Origin: Gemmatimonas sp.
GTDB lineage: Bacteria; Gemmatimonadota; Gemmatimonadetes; Gemmatimonadales; Gemmatimonadaceae
DNA: 64,000 bases
Direction: 5' to 3'
NCBI GenBank assembly: GCA_011390805.1
Contig: JAABRT010000004.1
Span: forward strand, 1 to 64,000
Under the pieces are notes generated by a model. That model worked only from the letters and a program-made list of their open reading frames with translations. It searched no databases and was not told where the DNA came from. How positions within the stretch are numbered: the first letter of the stretch is position 1; each line of letters opens with the position of its first letter. The position numbers and the translations under genes are program-made. Positions 27,546 to 38,090 of this stretch are shown here, one piece after another.

Positions 27546-30500
27546 GTGAATACTCTACGATCTCTGGCCCTCGGGGCCCTGCTACTTGTGCTCGGCCTGG
27601 CTTCGCCGCTGCACGCACAAGGTGTCGACATCATCCGCGGACGCGTAACGGGCCCGGATGGCTCTGGAATTCCCAATGTGACGGTGACGGCGACCACGCT
27701 GGAAGGTCAGGTAAACCGCCGCGTGACCACCGACCGCAACGGCCGCTATACGATCTCCTTTCCGGGTGGCGAAGGCGACTATTGGGTGAGCTTTAATGCC
27801 ATTGGACTGGCCCCGCGCCGTTATCAGGTAAAGCGAGTCGCTGACGAGGAAATCCTCATTGCTGACGCCCGCATGACGCCGCAGCCGTTCAGCATTGATG
27901 CCGTTACGACGACGGCGCGGGCCCCGGTCAGCCGCGGTGATACGATTGGCGATGTGGGTGGCAATGAACAGGATCTGCTCTCGGGCGTTGATCCGGGGCT
28001 GCTGAGCGCGGCGCAAATGGGTGACCTCGCGGCCATGGCGTCAGCCATTCCAGGGGTGCAGCTGATTCCGGGGGCCGATGGTGGTGCCGATCAGTTCTCG
28101 GTGTTCGGACTTGGTGGTGACCAGAACAATACCCAGCTCAATGGTCTGAACTTCGGAGACGGCAGTATCCCGCGCGATGCGCAGGTGTTCACGTCGTTCA
28201 ACTCATCGCCATACGATGTGTCACGCGGTGGATTTTCGGGCGGTCAGATCACGTTGCGCACGCGTTCGGGTTCCAACTTCATGCGTCGCAATATGAGCTC
28301 CAATCTCGAAGCGCCGCAGCTGACCTGGGCCGATCGCGTGGCGCGAGCCACTGGCCAGCAGCCTACCCGTTTGTCGCTCGGTGGAAGCGCGTCCGGTCCT
28401 ATCTCGCCCGACCGCCTGTTCTACAACAGCTCGTTTCAGTTCGATCGCAACTCAAACGATCTGCAGACGCTGCTCAACACCAACGCGGTGGGATTCGCAT
28501 CGAATGGTGTCGCGCTCGACTCGGTTTCGCGGCTGCTCGACATTCTTGGCACACAGTCGCTGCCGTCAGGCATTTCGGGGTTCCCGGGACAGCGAATCAA
28601 TGATCGTGGCAGCTTGTTGGGAAGCATTGACTTTACGCCGCTGAGTTCAGCCCGTGGTAACACGTACTCCCTGGCGTTCTCCGGAAACCTGAATCGCATC
28701 CTTCCCACGGGCGGTAACACCGGACTCTCCACGCCGACTCGCAATGGAAAGCAGCTCCGCTACAGCGGATCGCTGCAGCTGCGCCAAAGCGGATTGCTCG
28801 GCTTCATGGGAATCCTGACGGAATCTTCGCTGGGCATGAACATCAGCCGGTCGAACAATGACCCGTACTCGTTTCTGCCATCGGCCAGCGTGCGCGTAAA
28901 CTCACAGTTTGAAGACGGCACGGGCAGCGTGAAGAATCTGCAGTTTGGCGGAAGTCCCAACAGCAATCAGGAAGACGGCAGCTCGGCATACGGGTTTGTG
29001 AACACGTTGTCCTGGTTCAGCGACGACAACCGTCATCGTGTGAAGCTCACCACCGAAGCCCGCTACGAAAGTTACTGGGAAGACTTCACGAACAATCAGC
29101 TCGGTACATTCTCGTTCAACTCGCTGGCCGATCTTGAAGCGGGAAATCCGGCGTCGTTTACGCGCCAGCTGGCTCCACGTCGTCGCAACGGCAGCATTGG
29201 CATCGCCGCCATGTCACTGGGTGACGCTTGGCGTCCTTCCACCGACTTGCAGGTGCAGTACGGTGTGCGTGTGGATGGCAATCGTTTCTTTAACGGACCC
29301 ACCAGCAATCCAGACGTGATCAGCGCCTTTGGTGTTGACAACGCCGAAGTGCCAAACCGCGTGTATGTTAGCCCGCGCATCGGATTCTCGTGGACCTATG
29401 GCACGGCAGATCAGGTAGCGTTTATTCCCGGTCAGGCGCGCGTGCCGCGCGCGATCCTGCGCGGCGGTATCGGTATCTTCCAGAACGCGCCGCGCACTCA
29501 GCTTGTACAGGGCGCCATCGACAACACTGGCTTGCCAGGTGGATTGCAGCAGCTCACCTGCTTTGGCGCCGCCGCACCTTCGCCCGATTGGAGCCAGTAC
29601 CAGGTGGATATCGCGAACATTCCGCTGCAATGTGCCGATGGCACCAACGGAACCGTGTTTGCCAACAGCAATCCCAATGTCTCAATGTTCGCGTCGGATT
29701 TTGTGACGCAGCGTTCACTGCGTTCAAATCTGCAGTGGTCGGGTGCGATTCTGAAAAACCGTCTGCGTGCCAGTGTCGATGCCACATACTCGTTGAACTA
29801 CGGCCAGTCGGGCGGAATCGATCTGAACTTCCCGGCGCAGCAGCAGTTCACGCTGGCCAACGAAGCAGGTCGTCCGGTGTTCGTACTGCCCGGTGAAATT
29901 GTACCGGCTACTGGCCAGACGGCCTGGCGCAACTCACGTGTGGTTGATCAGTTCGGTCGCGTCACACAGACGCGCTCGGACCTCAAGTCCGAGAGCAAGC
30001 AGCTGTCCATTCGCATTTTCCCGCTGGCGTTCAACTCCAAGTTCCGCTGGAACGCCAACTACACGCTCTCTGATGTGCGTGAACAGTTCTACGGATTCGA
30101 GAGCACGGTTGGGAATCCGTTGTCCACCGAATGGGGGCCGGGCAGCTTCTCGCGCCACCAGATCCAGATTGGCTTGAACCGCGAGTTCTTTGAAGCGGTG
30201 ACTCTGGGCTGGAGCTTCAATATCCGGTCGGGTAGGCCGTACACTCCGAGCATCGTGGGCGACGTGAATGGTGACAGCTACGGCAACGACCGGGCGTTCA
30301 TCTTCAATCCCGCTGATGTGCGGGCCACTGATCCGGCGCTGGCCAGCAGCCTTGAAACGCTCATGGCCAGCACGAGTGGTCAGGCACGGGAATGTCTGAT
30401 GGCGCAAATGGGGCAACTGGCCGGCCGCAACTCATGTCAGGGCCCGTGGAATGTGACGGGCAACCTGAATATCAACTTCAACTCCATCCGCGTAGGCTTG

Positions 30501-31253
30501 CCGCAGCGTGCTCGCTTGAGCTTGCAGGTGCAGAACCCGCTCGGTGGTATCGACCGTCTGGTAAATGGTCAGAATAACCTCAAAGGTTGGGGACAGAATA
30601 TCTTCCCTGACCGGTCGCTGCTGTTCGTGCGCGGCTTTGATCCGGAAACCAACAGCTACCGCTACGAAGCCAACGAGCGCTTTGGCAATACCAACCCGCA
30701 GTTGCTCGCACAACGCGACCCGATCATGCTCACCGCGCAGCTCAGCTTTGACGTAGGCCCAACGCGCGAGCGGCAGCAGCTCATGCAGCAACTTGATCGC
30801 GGACGCACACGTCCCGGCAACAAGCCCACGTTGCAGCAGTTGCGCGGCACGGTGAGTGCCGGACTGGTGAATCCGATGGCGCAGATTCTGCAGCAGTCGG
30901 ACTCGCTGAAGCTCACGCGCGTGCAGGCCGACAGCATTGCCACGCTCAACCGCTGGTACGTAATCAAGTCCGATTCGGTGTGGACGCCGCTGGCGCGCGA
31001 GTTTGCTGAACTGCCCGATCGTTTCAATCATGACCTGGCATTCAACAAGTACCGTCGCGGTCGCGAGCAGACGGTGGACATGCTGCTGCGCATTGTCCCG
31101 GAGATCAAGAGCTTGCTGAGCGCTGAACAGTATCGGTTGCTGCCCGACCAGCTGGCTTCGTTCATGGATGCACGTTCACTGCGCGCAATCCGCTCCGGCA
31201 CAGCTGGCGGCGGTGGATTCGGTGGCGGCGGTGGTCGCGGCGGGCGCGATTGA
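27546..31253 (+). CDS. TonB-dependent receptor with carboxypeptidase-regulatory-like N-terminal domain
   Basis: Signal peptide; IRGRVTGPDGSGIPNVTVTATTLEGQVNRRVTTDRNGRYTISFPGGEGDYWVSF; plug and beta-barrel; Gly-rich C-tail. Confidence 0.88.
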   Translation: MNTLRSLALGALLLVLGLASPLHAQGVDIIRGRVTGPDGSGIPNVTVTATTLEGQVNRRVTTDRNGRYTISFPGGEGDYWVSFNAIGLAPRRYQVKRVADEEILIADARMTPQPFSIDAVTTTARAPVSRGDTIGDVGGNEQDLLSGVDPGLLSAAQMGDLAAMASAIPGVQLIPGADGGADQFSVFGLGGDQNNTQLNGLNFGDGSIPRDAQVFTSFNSSPYDVSRGGFSGGQITLRTRSGSNFMRRNMSSNLEAPQLTWADRVARATGQQPTRLSLGGSASGPISPDRLFYNSSFQFDRNSNDLQTLLNTNAVGFASNGVALDSVSRLLDILGTQSLPSGISGFPGQRINDRGSLLGSIDFTPLSSARGNTYSLAFSGNLNRILPTGGNTGLSTPTRNGKQLRYSGSLQLRQSGLLGFMGILTESSLGMNISRSNNDPYSFLPSASVRVNSQFEDGTGSVKNLQFGGSPNSNQEDGSSAYGFVNTLSWFSDDNRHRVKLTTEARYESYWEDFTNNQLGTFSFNSLADLEAGNPASFTRQLAPRRRNGSIGIAAMSLGDAWRPSTDLQVQYGVRVDGNRFFNGPTSNPDVISAFGVDNAEVPNRVYVSPRIGFSWTYGTADQVAFIPGQARVPRAILRGGIGIFQNAPRTQLVQGAIDNTGLPGGLQQLTCFGAAAPSPDWSQYQVDIANIPLQCADGTNGTVFANSNPNVSMFASDFVTQRSLRSNLQWSGAILKNRLRASVDATYSLNYGQSGGIDLNFPAQQQFTLANEAGRPVFVLPGEIVPATGQTAWRNSRVVDQFGRVTQTRSDLKSESKQLSIRIFPLAFNSKFRWNANYTLSDVREQFYGFESTVGNPLSTEWGPGSFSRHQIQIGLNREFFEAVTLGWSFNIRSGRPYTPSIVGDVNGDSYGNDRAFIFNPADVRATDPALASSLETLMASTSGQARECLMAQMGQLAGRNSCQGPWNVTGNLNINFNSIRVGLPQRARLSLQVQNPLGGIDRLVNGQNNLKGWGQNIFPDRSLLFVRGFDPETNSYRYEANERFGNTNPQLLAQRDPIMLTAQLSFDVGPTRERQQLMQQLDRGRTRPGNKPTLQQLRGTVSAGLVNPMAQILQQSDSLKLTRVQADSIATLNRWYVIKSDSVWTPLAREFAELPDRFNHDLAFNKYRRGREQTVDMLLRIVPEIKSLLSAEQYRLLPDQLASFMDARSLRAIRSGTAGGGGFGGGGGRGGRD

Positions 31254-32860
31254 TGCGCGACTTCACGAACGATTCACGTTGCATGTCTTCTTATTCCGAG
31301 CCCGTCCAGATGCTACGTCAGACAACACGCCACGCAGTGCGCTCACTCTCAGCTCTCGCCTGCAGCGCGTCGCTCTTGATGGCACAGGACTCAGCGCAGG
31401 TCGCCGGGGTCGCGATTCCCGTGCGCCAACTCGGTCCGATTGAAGCCAAAGCCGAGCAGTCGTTGGGCAATGTGAACACACTGCGCGCACTGTCCAACGG
31501 CAGTGTGTTCATTAATGACGGTGTGCGCCGTCAGATCCTGTTGTTTGATCAGTCGCTCAAGCTTGCCAAGGTCGTAGCCGACACACTCGGAGCGCCACTG
31601 CCGTACGGACAGCGCAATGCGGGTTTGCTGCCGTATGTCGATGACTCGACACTCATTGTTGATCCAGCGTCACTGTCACTGCTGGTGCTCAACAAGCAGG
31701 GTGAAATGGTGCGCGTGATGTCATTTCCACGCACACGCGATCTAAACTTGCTGGCCAGTGCAAACTTCGGCACACATGCGTTCGATTCGCGAGGCCGATT
31801 GATTTATCGCCCGCAGCAGCAGGGTGGTGCGGCGCTCGGAATGCAGTTTGGCGGTGGTGATTTTGGAAACACGCGCAGCACGCGCGGTGGCGGACGCGGT
31901 GGCGCGCCATCGACGCCACCCGCAGCCGGTGCCGCTGGTGCCGCAGCCGGTGGTGCGGCAGCGGGTCGCACCACACCGCCCGCTCAATCAGCCGCCGAGA
32001 TTCGCCGCCAGGTAGCCGCCGTGGCCGAAGATCGTTTCCCCAGCGGCAACAGTGCACAGATCAGTGTTGGTGGAGTGCGCCGCACGCGTTCATTTAACGA
32101 TCGCAACCTGCCTGACTCCATCCCGATTCTGCGCGCCGATTTTGATACGCGAAAGATCGACACAGTCACCTTTATGCGCGTCACCAATCCCAAGTTTGAA
32201 ATGAAGCAAACTGAAGACGGTGGCACGCAGGTGAATGTGAAAATGAATCCGCTGCCGCAGAACGACGACTGGGCGCTCATGGCCGACGGTTCGGTGGCTG
32301 TGGTGCGCGTGCTTGACTATCGCATTGACTGGTTCAAGCCCGATGGCACGCTGGAGCGCTCGGAGCCGTTGCCCTTTGACTGGAAGCGCATCACCGATGA
32401 TGACAAAACGCGCATGGTGGATTCGCTCAAGGAAGCGGCCAAGGAAGCCACCGAGCGTGCGCAGCAGATGATGATGGGCGGACCACGTGGTTTCCGTCCT
32501 GGCTTCGAGCCGGTGGAACCGGAGTTGCTGCCCGACTACTATCCGCCGCTGCGGGCCGGTACGTCGCTGGCCGACTACGACGGCAACCTCTGGCTGCTGC
32601 CGGCCACTTCCACGCTGGTAAGTCCATTGGCGGCGCTTTCGGCGCGTGTCCCGGGCGGACTGCCGGGCGCCGCGGGTGGAGCGGCTGCGGCCGGATTGGC
32701 CTACGACGTGGTGGATCGAGCGGGAAAGATTATCGAGAGGGTGCAGATTCCTGCCGGTCGTACCATCGCAGGATTCGGGCCCGATGGCATCGTATACCTG
32801 TTAGAGCGCAAAGGTCGCGACGTGTTTCTCGAGAAGGCGCGCCGGCTGCCGCCGCAGTAA
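31253..32860 (+). CDS. 6-bladed beta-propeller-like secreted protein
   Basis: Start overlaps the receptor stop; propeller-like repeats; low-complexity GGGRGGAPSTPPAAGAAGAAAGGAAAGRTTPP insertion. Confidence 0.55.
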   Translation: MRDFTNDSRCMSSYSEPVQMLRQTTRHAVRSLSALACSASLLMAQDSAQVAGVAIPVRQLGPIEAKAEQSLGNVNTLRALSNGSVFINDGVRRQILLFDQSLKLAKVVADTLGAPLPYGQRNAGLLPYVDDSTLIVDPASLSLLVLNKQGEMVRVMSFPRTRDLNLLASANFGTHAFDSRGRLIYRPQQQGGAALGMQFGGGDFGNTRSTRGGGRGGAPSTPPAAGAAGAAAGGAAAGRTTPPAQSAAEIRRQVAAVAEDRFPSGNSAQISVGGVRRTRSFNDRNLPDSIPILRADFDTRKIDTVTFMRVTNPKFEMKQTEDGGTQVNVKMNPLPQNDDWALMADGSVAVVRVLDYRIDWFKPDGTLERSEPLPFDWKRITDDDKTRMVDSLKEAAKEATERAQQMMMGGPRGFRPGFEPVEPELLPDYYPPLRAGTSLADYDGNLWLLPATSTLVSPLAALSARVPGGLPGAAGGAAAAGLAYDVVDRAGKIIERVQIPAGRTIAGFGPDGIVYLLERKGRDVFLEKARRLPPQ

Positions 32861-32899
32861 AGGCTGCTCGCAGTAACCCCGCAGGAGCCGCCCCAAACA

Positions 32900-32933
32900 G
32901 CGCGCCCGTCACGTGGAAACGTGGCGGGCGCGC
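32900..32933. terminator. strong hairpin after the 31253-32860 gene
   Basis: GCGCGCCCGTCACGT / ACGTGGCGGGCGCGC, GGAA loop. Confidence 0.65.
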
Positions 32934-33061
32934 GTTCGCGTTACCTTCCGACAGGCTGTGGAGTACAAACAGCCAGTGTCCGTACATTGCTCACGCAGGC
33001 GCACCTTGGGCGCGATTCCGCGCCGTGCGCCTCGCTTCCAAAACCAGTCAGGTTTCTTGCC

Positions 33062-33553
33062 ATGTTTGATTGTTTCCCGTTCCGTTCCGCTCGGCGTACT
33101 GTATTGCACACCGCATGTGCCCTCAGCGGAGCGCTTGCCTTGCTGGCAACATCGGCCGCTACGCAGTCGCTTCAGGCACAGGCAGCGTCGTCGGCCGACG
33201 CCAAGCCTGCACCGGAGATCTATCTGCGCGCGCCGGAAAACAACGCGGTGGTGGGCCCCTCGTTCAGCGTGCAGTTTGGCTTGCGCAACTACAGCGTTGC
33301 GCCAGCGGGTGTGAATATCAACGGAACCGGTCACTTCCACATTCTCATCAATGTGGAGCCGCCCGCTGTAGGCGCAGTCATTCCTGCTGATTCGCTGCAT
33401 CGTCACTTTGGCGGTGGACAAATCGAGACCACACTCCAGCTCGCCCCGGGCACCTACACGTTGCGCGCTGTGCTGGCCGATCATGAGCACAAGGTGATCA
33501 GTCGGGAACTGATTTCATCGCCCGTACGAATCACGGTGCGCAGTCGCGACTGA
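33062..33553 (+). CDS. DUF4399 domain secreted protein
   Basis: APENNAVVGPSFSVQFGLRNYSVAPAGVNINGTGHFHILINVEPP...LAPGTYTLRAVLADHEHKVI. Confidence 0.85.
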   Translation: MFDCFPFRSARRTVLHTACALSGALALLATSAATQSLQAQAASSADAKPAPEIYLRAPENNAVVGPSFSVQFGLRNYSVAPAGVNINGTGHFHILINVEPPAVGAVIPADSLHRHFGGGQIETTLQLAPGTYTLRAVLADHEHKVISRELISSPVRITVRSRD

Positions 33554-33579
33554 GCGACGTGGCAGTGAGGCGCCTCCTG

Positions 33580-35040
33580 CTACAGGTACGGCGCCCCCAG
33601 CCTCGCTATACCATCACGCAAACGCACGGGCAGTGAGCGCGCTTTCAGCTCGGCGCGCGTCACCGGGCGCGCGCTGGCAATGCGTGCATCGATCAGTGCG
33701 TCCAGCTGGGCCGTGAGTTCGGGACTATAACATTCGAGGTTGAACTCGAAGTTGAGCAGGAAGCTGCGGGCGTCCCAGTTGGTTGACCCCACCAGGCACC
33801 ACTGTCCGTCCACGGTGAACGCCTTGGTGTGGTCGAACGGTGGAGGCGATCGAAATACGCGGACTCCCTTTTCCAACAGCGGACCAAACTGTGGCGTCAT
33901 TGCCCAGTCCATTACGGGAATGTTGCTGCGGTCGGGAATCACCACTTCAACGATGACGCCGCGCATTGCCGCAATCTGCAGCGCACGAAGCACCACGTCA
34001 TCAATCAGGAAGTACGGCGTGATGATGCGCACATGATGTGTTGCGGCCGACAACGCGCCCAGCACAAGTTCAAGAATGTTCTCGATGTCGGAGTCAGGGC
34101 CATCGGGCACACCGCGCGACACGATATTGCCTACTCTGCCGAGTCGTGGAAACCACGGGTCCCGATCAAGCGCTTCGCGCGTTACAAACGCCCAGTCCAC
34201 AGCGAACGCGCGCTGCAGCTCATACACAACGGGCCCCTGCACACGAAAGTGAAGGCATCGCACCGGATCGCTCGGCTGCTTTTCCAGCCAATGACCCACG
34301 CGGATATTCATTCCGCCGGTGAAGCCCAGCTGTCCGTCGATCACCAGAATCTTTCTGTGGTTGCGCAGGTTCGCGTAACGGGCAAAGCGAGGCAGACGCG
34401 TGGGCAGAAACGTCGCAACGGGAATGCCCGCGGCGCGCAGTCGCACCACCATTGACGGCCGCGAATATCGCGATCCGACATCGTCAATCAACACACGCAC
34501 CTGCACACCGCGCGATGCGGCTGCGGAGAGCGCATGCAGGAATACTTCGCCCGCCTCGTCGTTGTCGAAGATGTAGCTCAGCAGCGTAATCGTGTGCTTT
34601 GCCTGGCCAATGGCCTCAAGCATTGCCGGATACGCCTCGCCACCGTTCTGCAGCAACTCAATCGAGTTGCCCGGTAACAGGGGATTCGCTGTCGCCTGAT
34701 AGCCCAGTCGCGCCAGTCCCGGCAGTGTCGGGTGCGACGCCGCCAACGCATGCAAAAAGTCGCCACCGGCCTGCGCCGACCGCAGTTCGCCGGTATCGCC
34801 GAGAATCGGCTCGCGCTGCATGGCCGACGCCGCACGCCTGATGCGGTTGATGCCAAACGAAACGTACAGCAGCGAGCCAACCACCGGTGCAAGCCACGCC
34901 AGCCCAACCCAACCAATGACAGCAGGCACCTGTCGCTTTCGCAGCACAGCATCAACTGTGACGCCGATGGCGCCAACGATATGGCCAAACGACACCAGCA
35001 CCGGCCACAGGTCCGACAGGAAGGCGAGCATGTGCTTCAT
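33580..35040 (-). CDS. cls: cardiolipin synthase / phospholipase D family
   Basis: Two HKD motifs: NHRKILVIDGQLGFTGGMNI and DHTKAFTVDGQWCLVGSTNWD; N-terminal TM pair. Confidence 0.92.
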   Translation of the reverse strand: MKHMLAFLSDLWPVLVSFGHIVGAIGVTVDAVLRKRQVPAVIGWVGLAWLAPVVGSLLYVSFGINRIRRAASAMQREPILGDTGELRSAQAGGDFLHALAASHPTLPGLARLGYQATANPLLPGNSIELLQNGGEAYPAMLEAIGQAKHTITLLSYIFDNDEAGEVFLHALSAAASRGVQVRVLIDDVGSRYSRPSMVVRLRAAGIPVATFLPTRLPRFARYANLRNHRKILVIDGQLGFTGGMNIRVGHWLEKQPSDPVRCLHFRVQGPVVYELQRAFAVDWAFVTREALDRDPWFPRLGRVGNIVSRGVPDGPDSDIENILELVLGALSAATHHVRIITPYFLIDDVVLRALQIAAMRGVIVEVVIPDRSNIPVMDWAMTPQFGPLLEKGVRVFRSPPPFDHTKAFTVDGQWCLVGSTNWDARSFLLNFEFNLECYSPELTAQLDALIDARIASARPVTRAELKARSLPVRLRDGIARLGAPYL

Positions 35041-35103
35041 GATGCAGGGCAACTGTCTGTGAGACAATGGCGGTGCGTGTCGCCAAGGCAGTAATTTGGG
35101 TGC

Positions 35104-36147
35104 ATGCCAACTCGTCAGGTCGTAAAAATCAACCCGCTCAACGCCGAGTCGCCGCTCGAAGCGCTGCAGGCACCCGTTACGTCTACCGCGTTGCACTATG
35201 TGCGCACCAACTTTCCCATCCCGTCAATTGCGCGGGCGCAGTACGCTCTCTCCGTCACGGGCGCTGTAGCGGAGTCGCGTTCGCTCGCGTATGACGCGCT
35301 GCGCCACATGCCGCAGCATGAGGTCACGGTCACGATGGAATGTGCAGGTAATGACCGATTGGGACTGTATCCGCTACCGGCCGGCGAACCGTGGCGCAGC
35401 GGAGCCGTGAGCACCGCGACCTGGCGCGGTGTGCGCCTGCGAGACGTTCTGGATATGGTGCAACCGCACGACGATGCGCTGGAGGTCGTGGCGTCTGGCG
35501 CGGATCGCGGGCCGCGTGAAGACGCAGATTCGCCGCACGATGTCACCTTTGAACGGGCACTGCCCATTGCCGCGGCTCGACACGACGATACCCTGTTGGC
35601 ACTCGAAATGAATGGTGAGACGTTGCTGCCGGAGCACGGCGCACCGGTTCGCCTTGTGGTACCCGGATGGTACGGCATGGCCAACGTAAAGTGGGTTACG
35701 CAGCTCCGTGCAGTTACCGAGCCATTCACGGGATATTTCCAGCGCAAGCGCTACGTATATCGTGAACACACGGGTGAGCGCGCGGTCACGCGCACGTTGG
35801 TGAAGTCCATGATCGTCTCTCCTGCCACTGATGTGACGCTGAAGGCGGGTGCGCGCTGTGTGGTGAAAGGTTGGGCGTGGTCAGGACACGGTGACGTTGC
35901 GCGCGTTGACGTAGCGGTAGGCGGCGGCGACGAGTGGCACGCGGCCGAACTGGACAAGCCGGTGGGCGAATATGCCTGGACACCGTGGTCGTTCGAAACG
36001 CCAACGCTCCAGCCCGGGAGACTGGTGTTGCGCAGTCGGGCCACCGACACTGCAGGATTTACACAACCCGACGTGGCGGAGTGGAACGCCCTTGGCTACG
36101 GCAACAATGCCGTCCGGCCGCTGGTGTTCAATGTGCAACTCACGTAG
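35104..36147 (+). CDS. sulfite oxidase-type molybdopterin-dependent oxidoreductase
   Basis: FPIPSIARAQYALSVTGAV, VTMECAGNDRLG (Mo-Cys), LVVPGWYGMANVKWVTQL, C-terminal dimerisation domain. Confidence 0.9.
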   Translation: MPTRQVVKINPLNAESPLEALQAPVTSTALHYVRTNFPIPSIARAQYALSVTGAVAESRSLAYDALRHMPQHEVTVTMECAGNDRLGLYPLPAGEPWRSGAVSTATWRGVRLRDVLDMVQPHDDALEVVASGADRGPREDADSPHDVTFERALPIAAARHDDTLLALEMNGETLLPEHGAPVRLVVPGWYGMANVKWVTQLRAVTEPFTGYFQRKRYVYREHTGERAVTRTLVKSMIVSPATDVTLKAGARCVVKGWAWSGHGDVARVDVAVGGGDEWHAAELDKPVGEYAWTPWSFETPTLQPGRLVLRSRATDTAGFTQPDVAEWNALGYGNNAVRPLVFNVQLT

Positions 36148-36284
36148 CGCGGCAACGCAAACGCACCCTGTCGGCTCCCCGTAAGCATAGACGGGTAGTA
36201 CCATACAACAGAGTCATTCTTCTCGCGGTCGGCCAGGCACATCACGCAGCCGTCCGCTCCACTGTCACCCACGGCGGATCTCAG

Positions 36285-36599
36285 ATGGACGTACTCGTGA
36301 ACACCGATAGCAGTGTCGAAAACACCGCAGCGCTCTCAGAGCATGTTGAGTCAAACCTGCGCTCTGCACTTGAGCGATTTGCCAGCCGTCTGACCCGCGT
36401 AGAGGTGCACCTCAGCGACGAAAACAGTCACAAGCACGGCGCGGATGACAAACGTTGCGTCATTGAAGCGCGCATCGCCGGCCGACAGCCCACGGCGGTG
36501 ACGCACAACGCCCCGGACATCGACAAAGCGGTGGCCGGGGCGGTAGACAAACTCAAGCGTGCGCTGGATACAGTGTTCGGCAAGCTCGCGACGCACTAG
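36285..36599 (+). CDS. HPF/RaiA-like ribosome-associated protein
   Basis: MDVLVNTDSSVENTAALSEHVESNLRSALERFASRLTRVEVHLSDEN...DIDKAVAGAVDKLKRALDTVFGKL. Confidence 0.7.
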   Translation: MDVLVNTDSSVENTAALSEHVESNLRSALERFASRLTRVEVHLSDENSHKHGADDKRCVIEARIAGRQPTAVTHNAPDIDKAVAGAVDKLKRALDTVFGKLATH

Positions 36600-37909
36600 T
36601 TAGCGGCACGGGCAACCTGTTCCACCTGCTCCATGACACGCAGCAGGTTGCCGCTCCAGATCTTCTCGATCTGCTCTTCTGTATATCCGCGGCGAACCAG
36701 TTCCAGCGTCACGTTGAACGTGTCGCTGGCACTGCGCCAGCCTTCCACGCCGCCGCCGCCATCAAAGTCTGAACTGATACCGGCGTGATCAATGCCGATG
36801 CGCTTCACCACGTAATCAATGTGGTCGGCGAAGTCGGAAATAGTGGCCGCCGGATCGGCGGGATAGCGACGCGCCGTGATGTCTTCCTGCTTTGACAAAA
36901 ACTCATTGCGACGTGCATCGGGCAGCGCTGCAATTGCCGCTGAGATGTCGCGATTGTTGGCGCCGGCCACACCATACTCTTTGCGCAGCGCATCAATGGC
37001 TGCCTGACGCATCGCGTTCTTTTCCGGATTGCACTTCACATACGAGTTGAACGCCACGAGCTGAATCACGCCGCCGTTGGCCTTCATGGCGTCCAGCTGC
37101 TCGTCATCAAGATTGCGACTGTGATTGCAGATCGCCCGCACGCCCGAGTGCGATGCAATGATGGGCGCCTTGGTTATTGCGACCGTCTGCAGCATGCTCG
37201 CCTTTGACGGGTGCGAGATGTCAATCATGATGCCGAGCTTGTTCATCTCGGCGATAACTTCGCGGCCGAGCGGGCTTAAACCGTTGTGCAACCACACATT
37301 GTCACGTTCGCCGGTGTTGGAATCCGACAGCTGGCTGTGACCGTTGTGGGCGAGCGACATGTAGCGCCCACCGAGTGCGTGAAACTGCCGCACATTGGTA
37401 ATGTCGCTGCCCACGGGAAAGCCGTTTTCAATCCCGATGAACACCACTTTGCGTCCGCTGGCGTGAATGGCGCGCGCTTCGGCAGCGGTGCGTGCGAGAC
37501 CGACACGCGTTGGTGCGATGGTGTCGGTCAGGCGGTGAATCGCGGCAAACTTCTCCATTGCCGTGGCCTTGGCGCGGGCGAATCCTTCGGCATTCAGCTC
37601 GGCGGATTGGCCTACATACACAATAAGAAACGCCGCGTCCAACCCCCCTTCTTCCATCTTGGTGAGGTCTACCTGCGTGCGCGGCAGCCGATCGGCGTAG
37701 TTGGGCGCGTTGCGCTGGAAGTTGGCCGGGCTGATGTCCACGTGCGTATCCAGCGTCATGACGCGCTCGTGAATGGCCCGGGCGCGTGCAACCATGGCCG
37801 GATCATCCGATGCTCGTGGCTGGGCGGACAGTGTGGCGAACGCCGGGGCGGCCACAGCCAATGCGGCCAGTAGCGCGCCGGGGCGCAGGGTGCGTAGCGA
37901 GTGAAACAT
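36596..37909 (-). CDS. M19 membrane dipeptidase, secreted
   Basis: TLDTHVDISPANF, FIGIENGFPVG, YMSLAHNGHSQLSDS, IDISHPSKASMLQ, IASHSGVRAICNHSRNLDDEQL, GISSDFDGGGGVEGW. Confidence 0.93.
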   Translation of the reverse strand: MFHSLRTLRPGALLAALAVAAPAFATLSAQPRASDDPAMVARARAIHERVMTLDTHVDISPANFQRNAPNYADRLPRTQVDLTKMEEGGLDAAFLIVYVGQSAELNAEGFARAKATAMEKFAAIHRLTDTIAPTRVGLARTAAEARAIHASGRKVVFIGIENGFPVGSDITNVRQFHALGGRYMSLAHNGHSQLSDSNTGERDNVWLHNGLSPLGREVIAEMNKLGIMIDISHPSKASMLQTVAITKAPIIASHSGVRAICNHSRNLDDEQLDAMKANGGVIQLVAFNSYVKCNPEKNAMRQAAIDALRKEYGVAGANNRDISAAIAALPDARRNEFLSKQEDITARRYPADPAATISDFADHIDYVVKRIGIDHAGISSDFDGGGGVEGWRSASDTFNVTLELVRRGYTEEQIEKIWSGNLLRVMEQVEQVARAAN

Positions 37910-38090
37910 GGTGCCTGCCAGTGTAAGGATCAGCGGAGAATGCCTCTCAACAAACTACGTGCGCGGCGGGTGACGCGTTGGTTGGCCCGACCGCCTCGAA
38001 CCGCCATGCGAGCAGTGATACGCGACCAGCACAACAGCGGGAAACGACGCATATTCAACGCCTCGCCCCTCTCTCCCGGAGTGCTCTCCC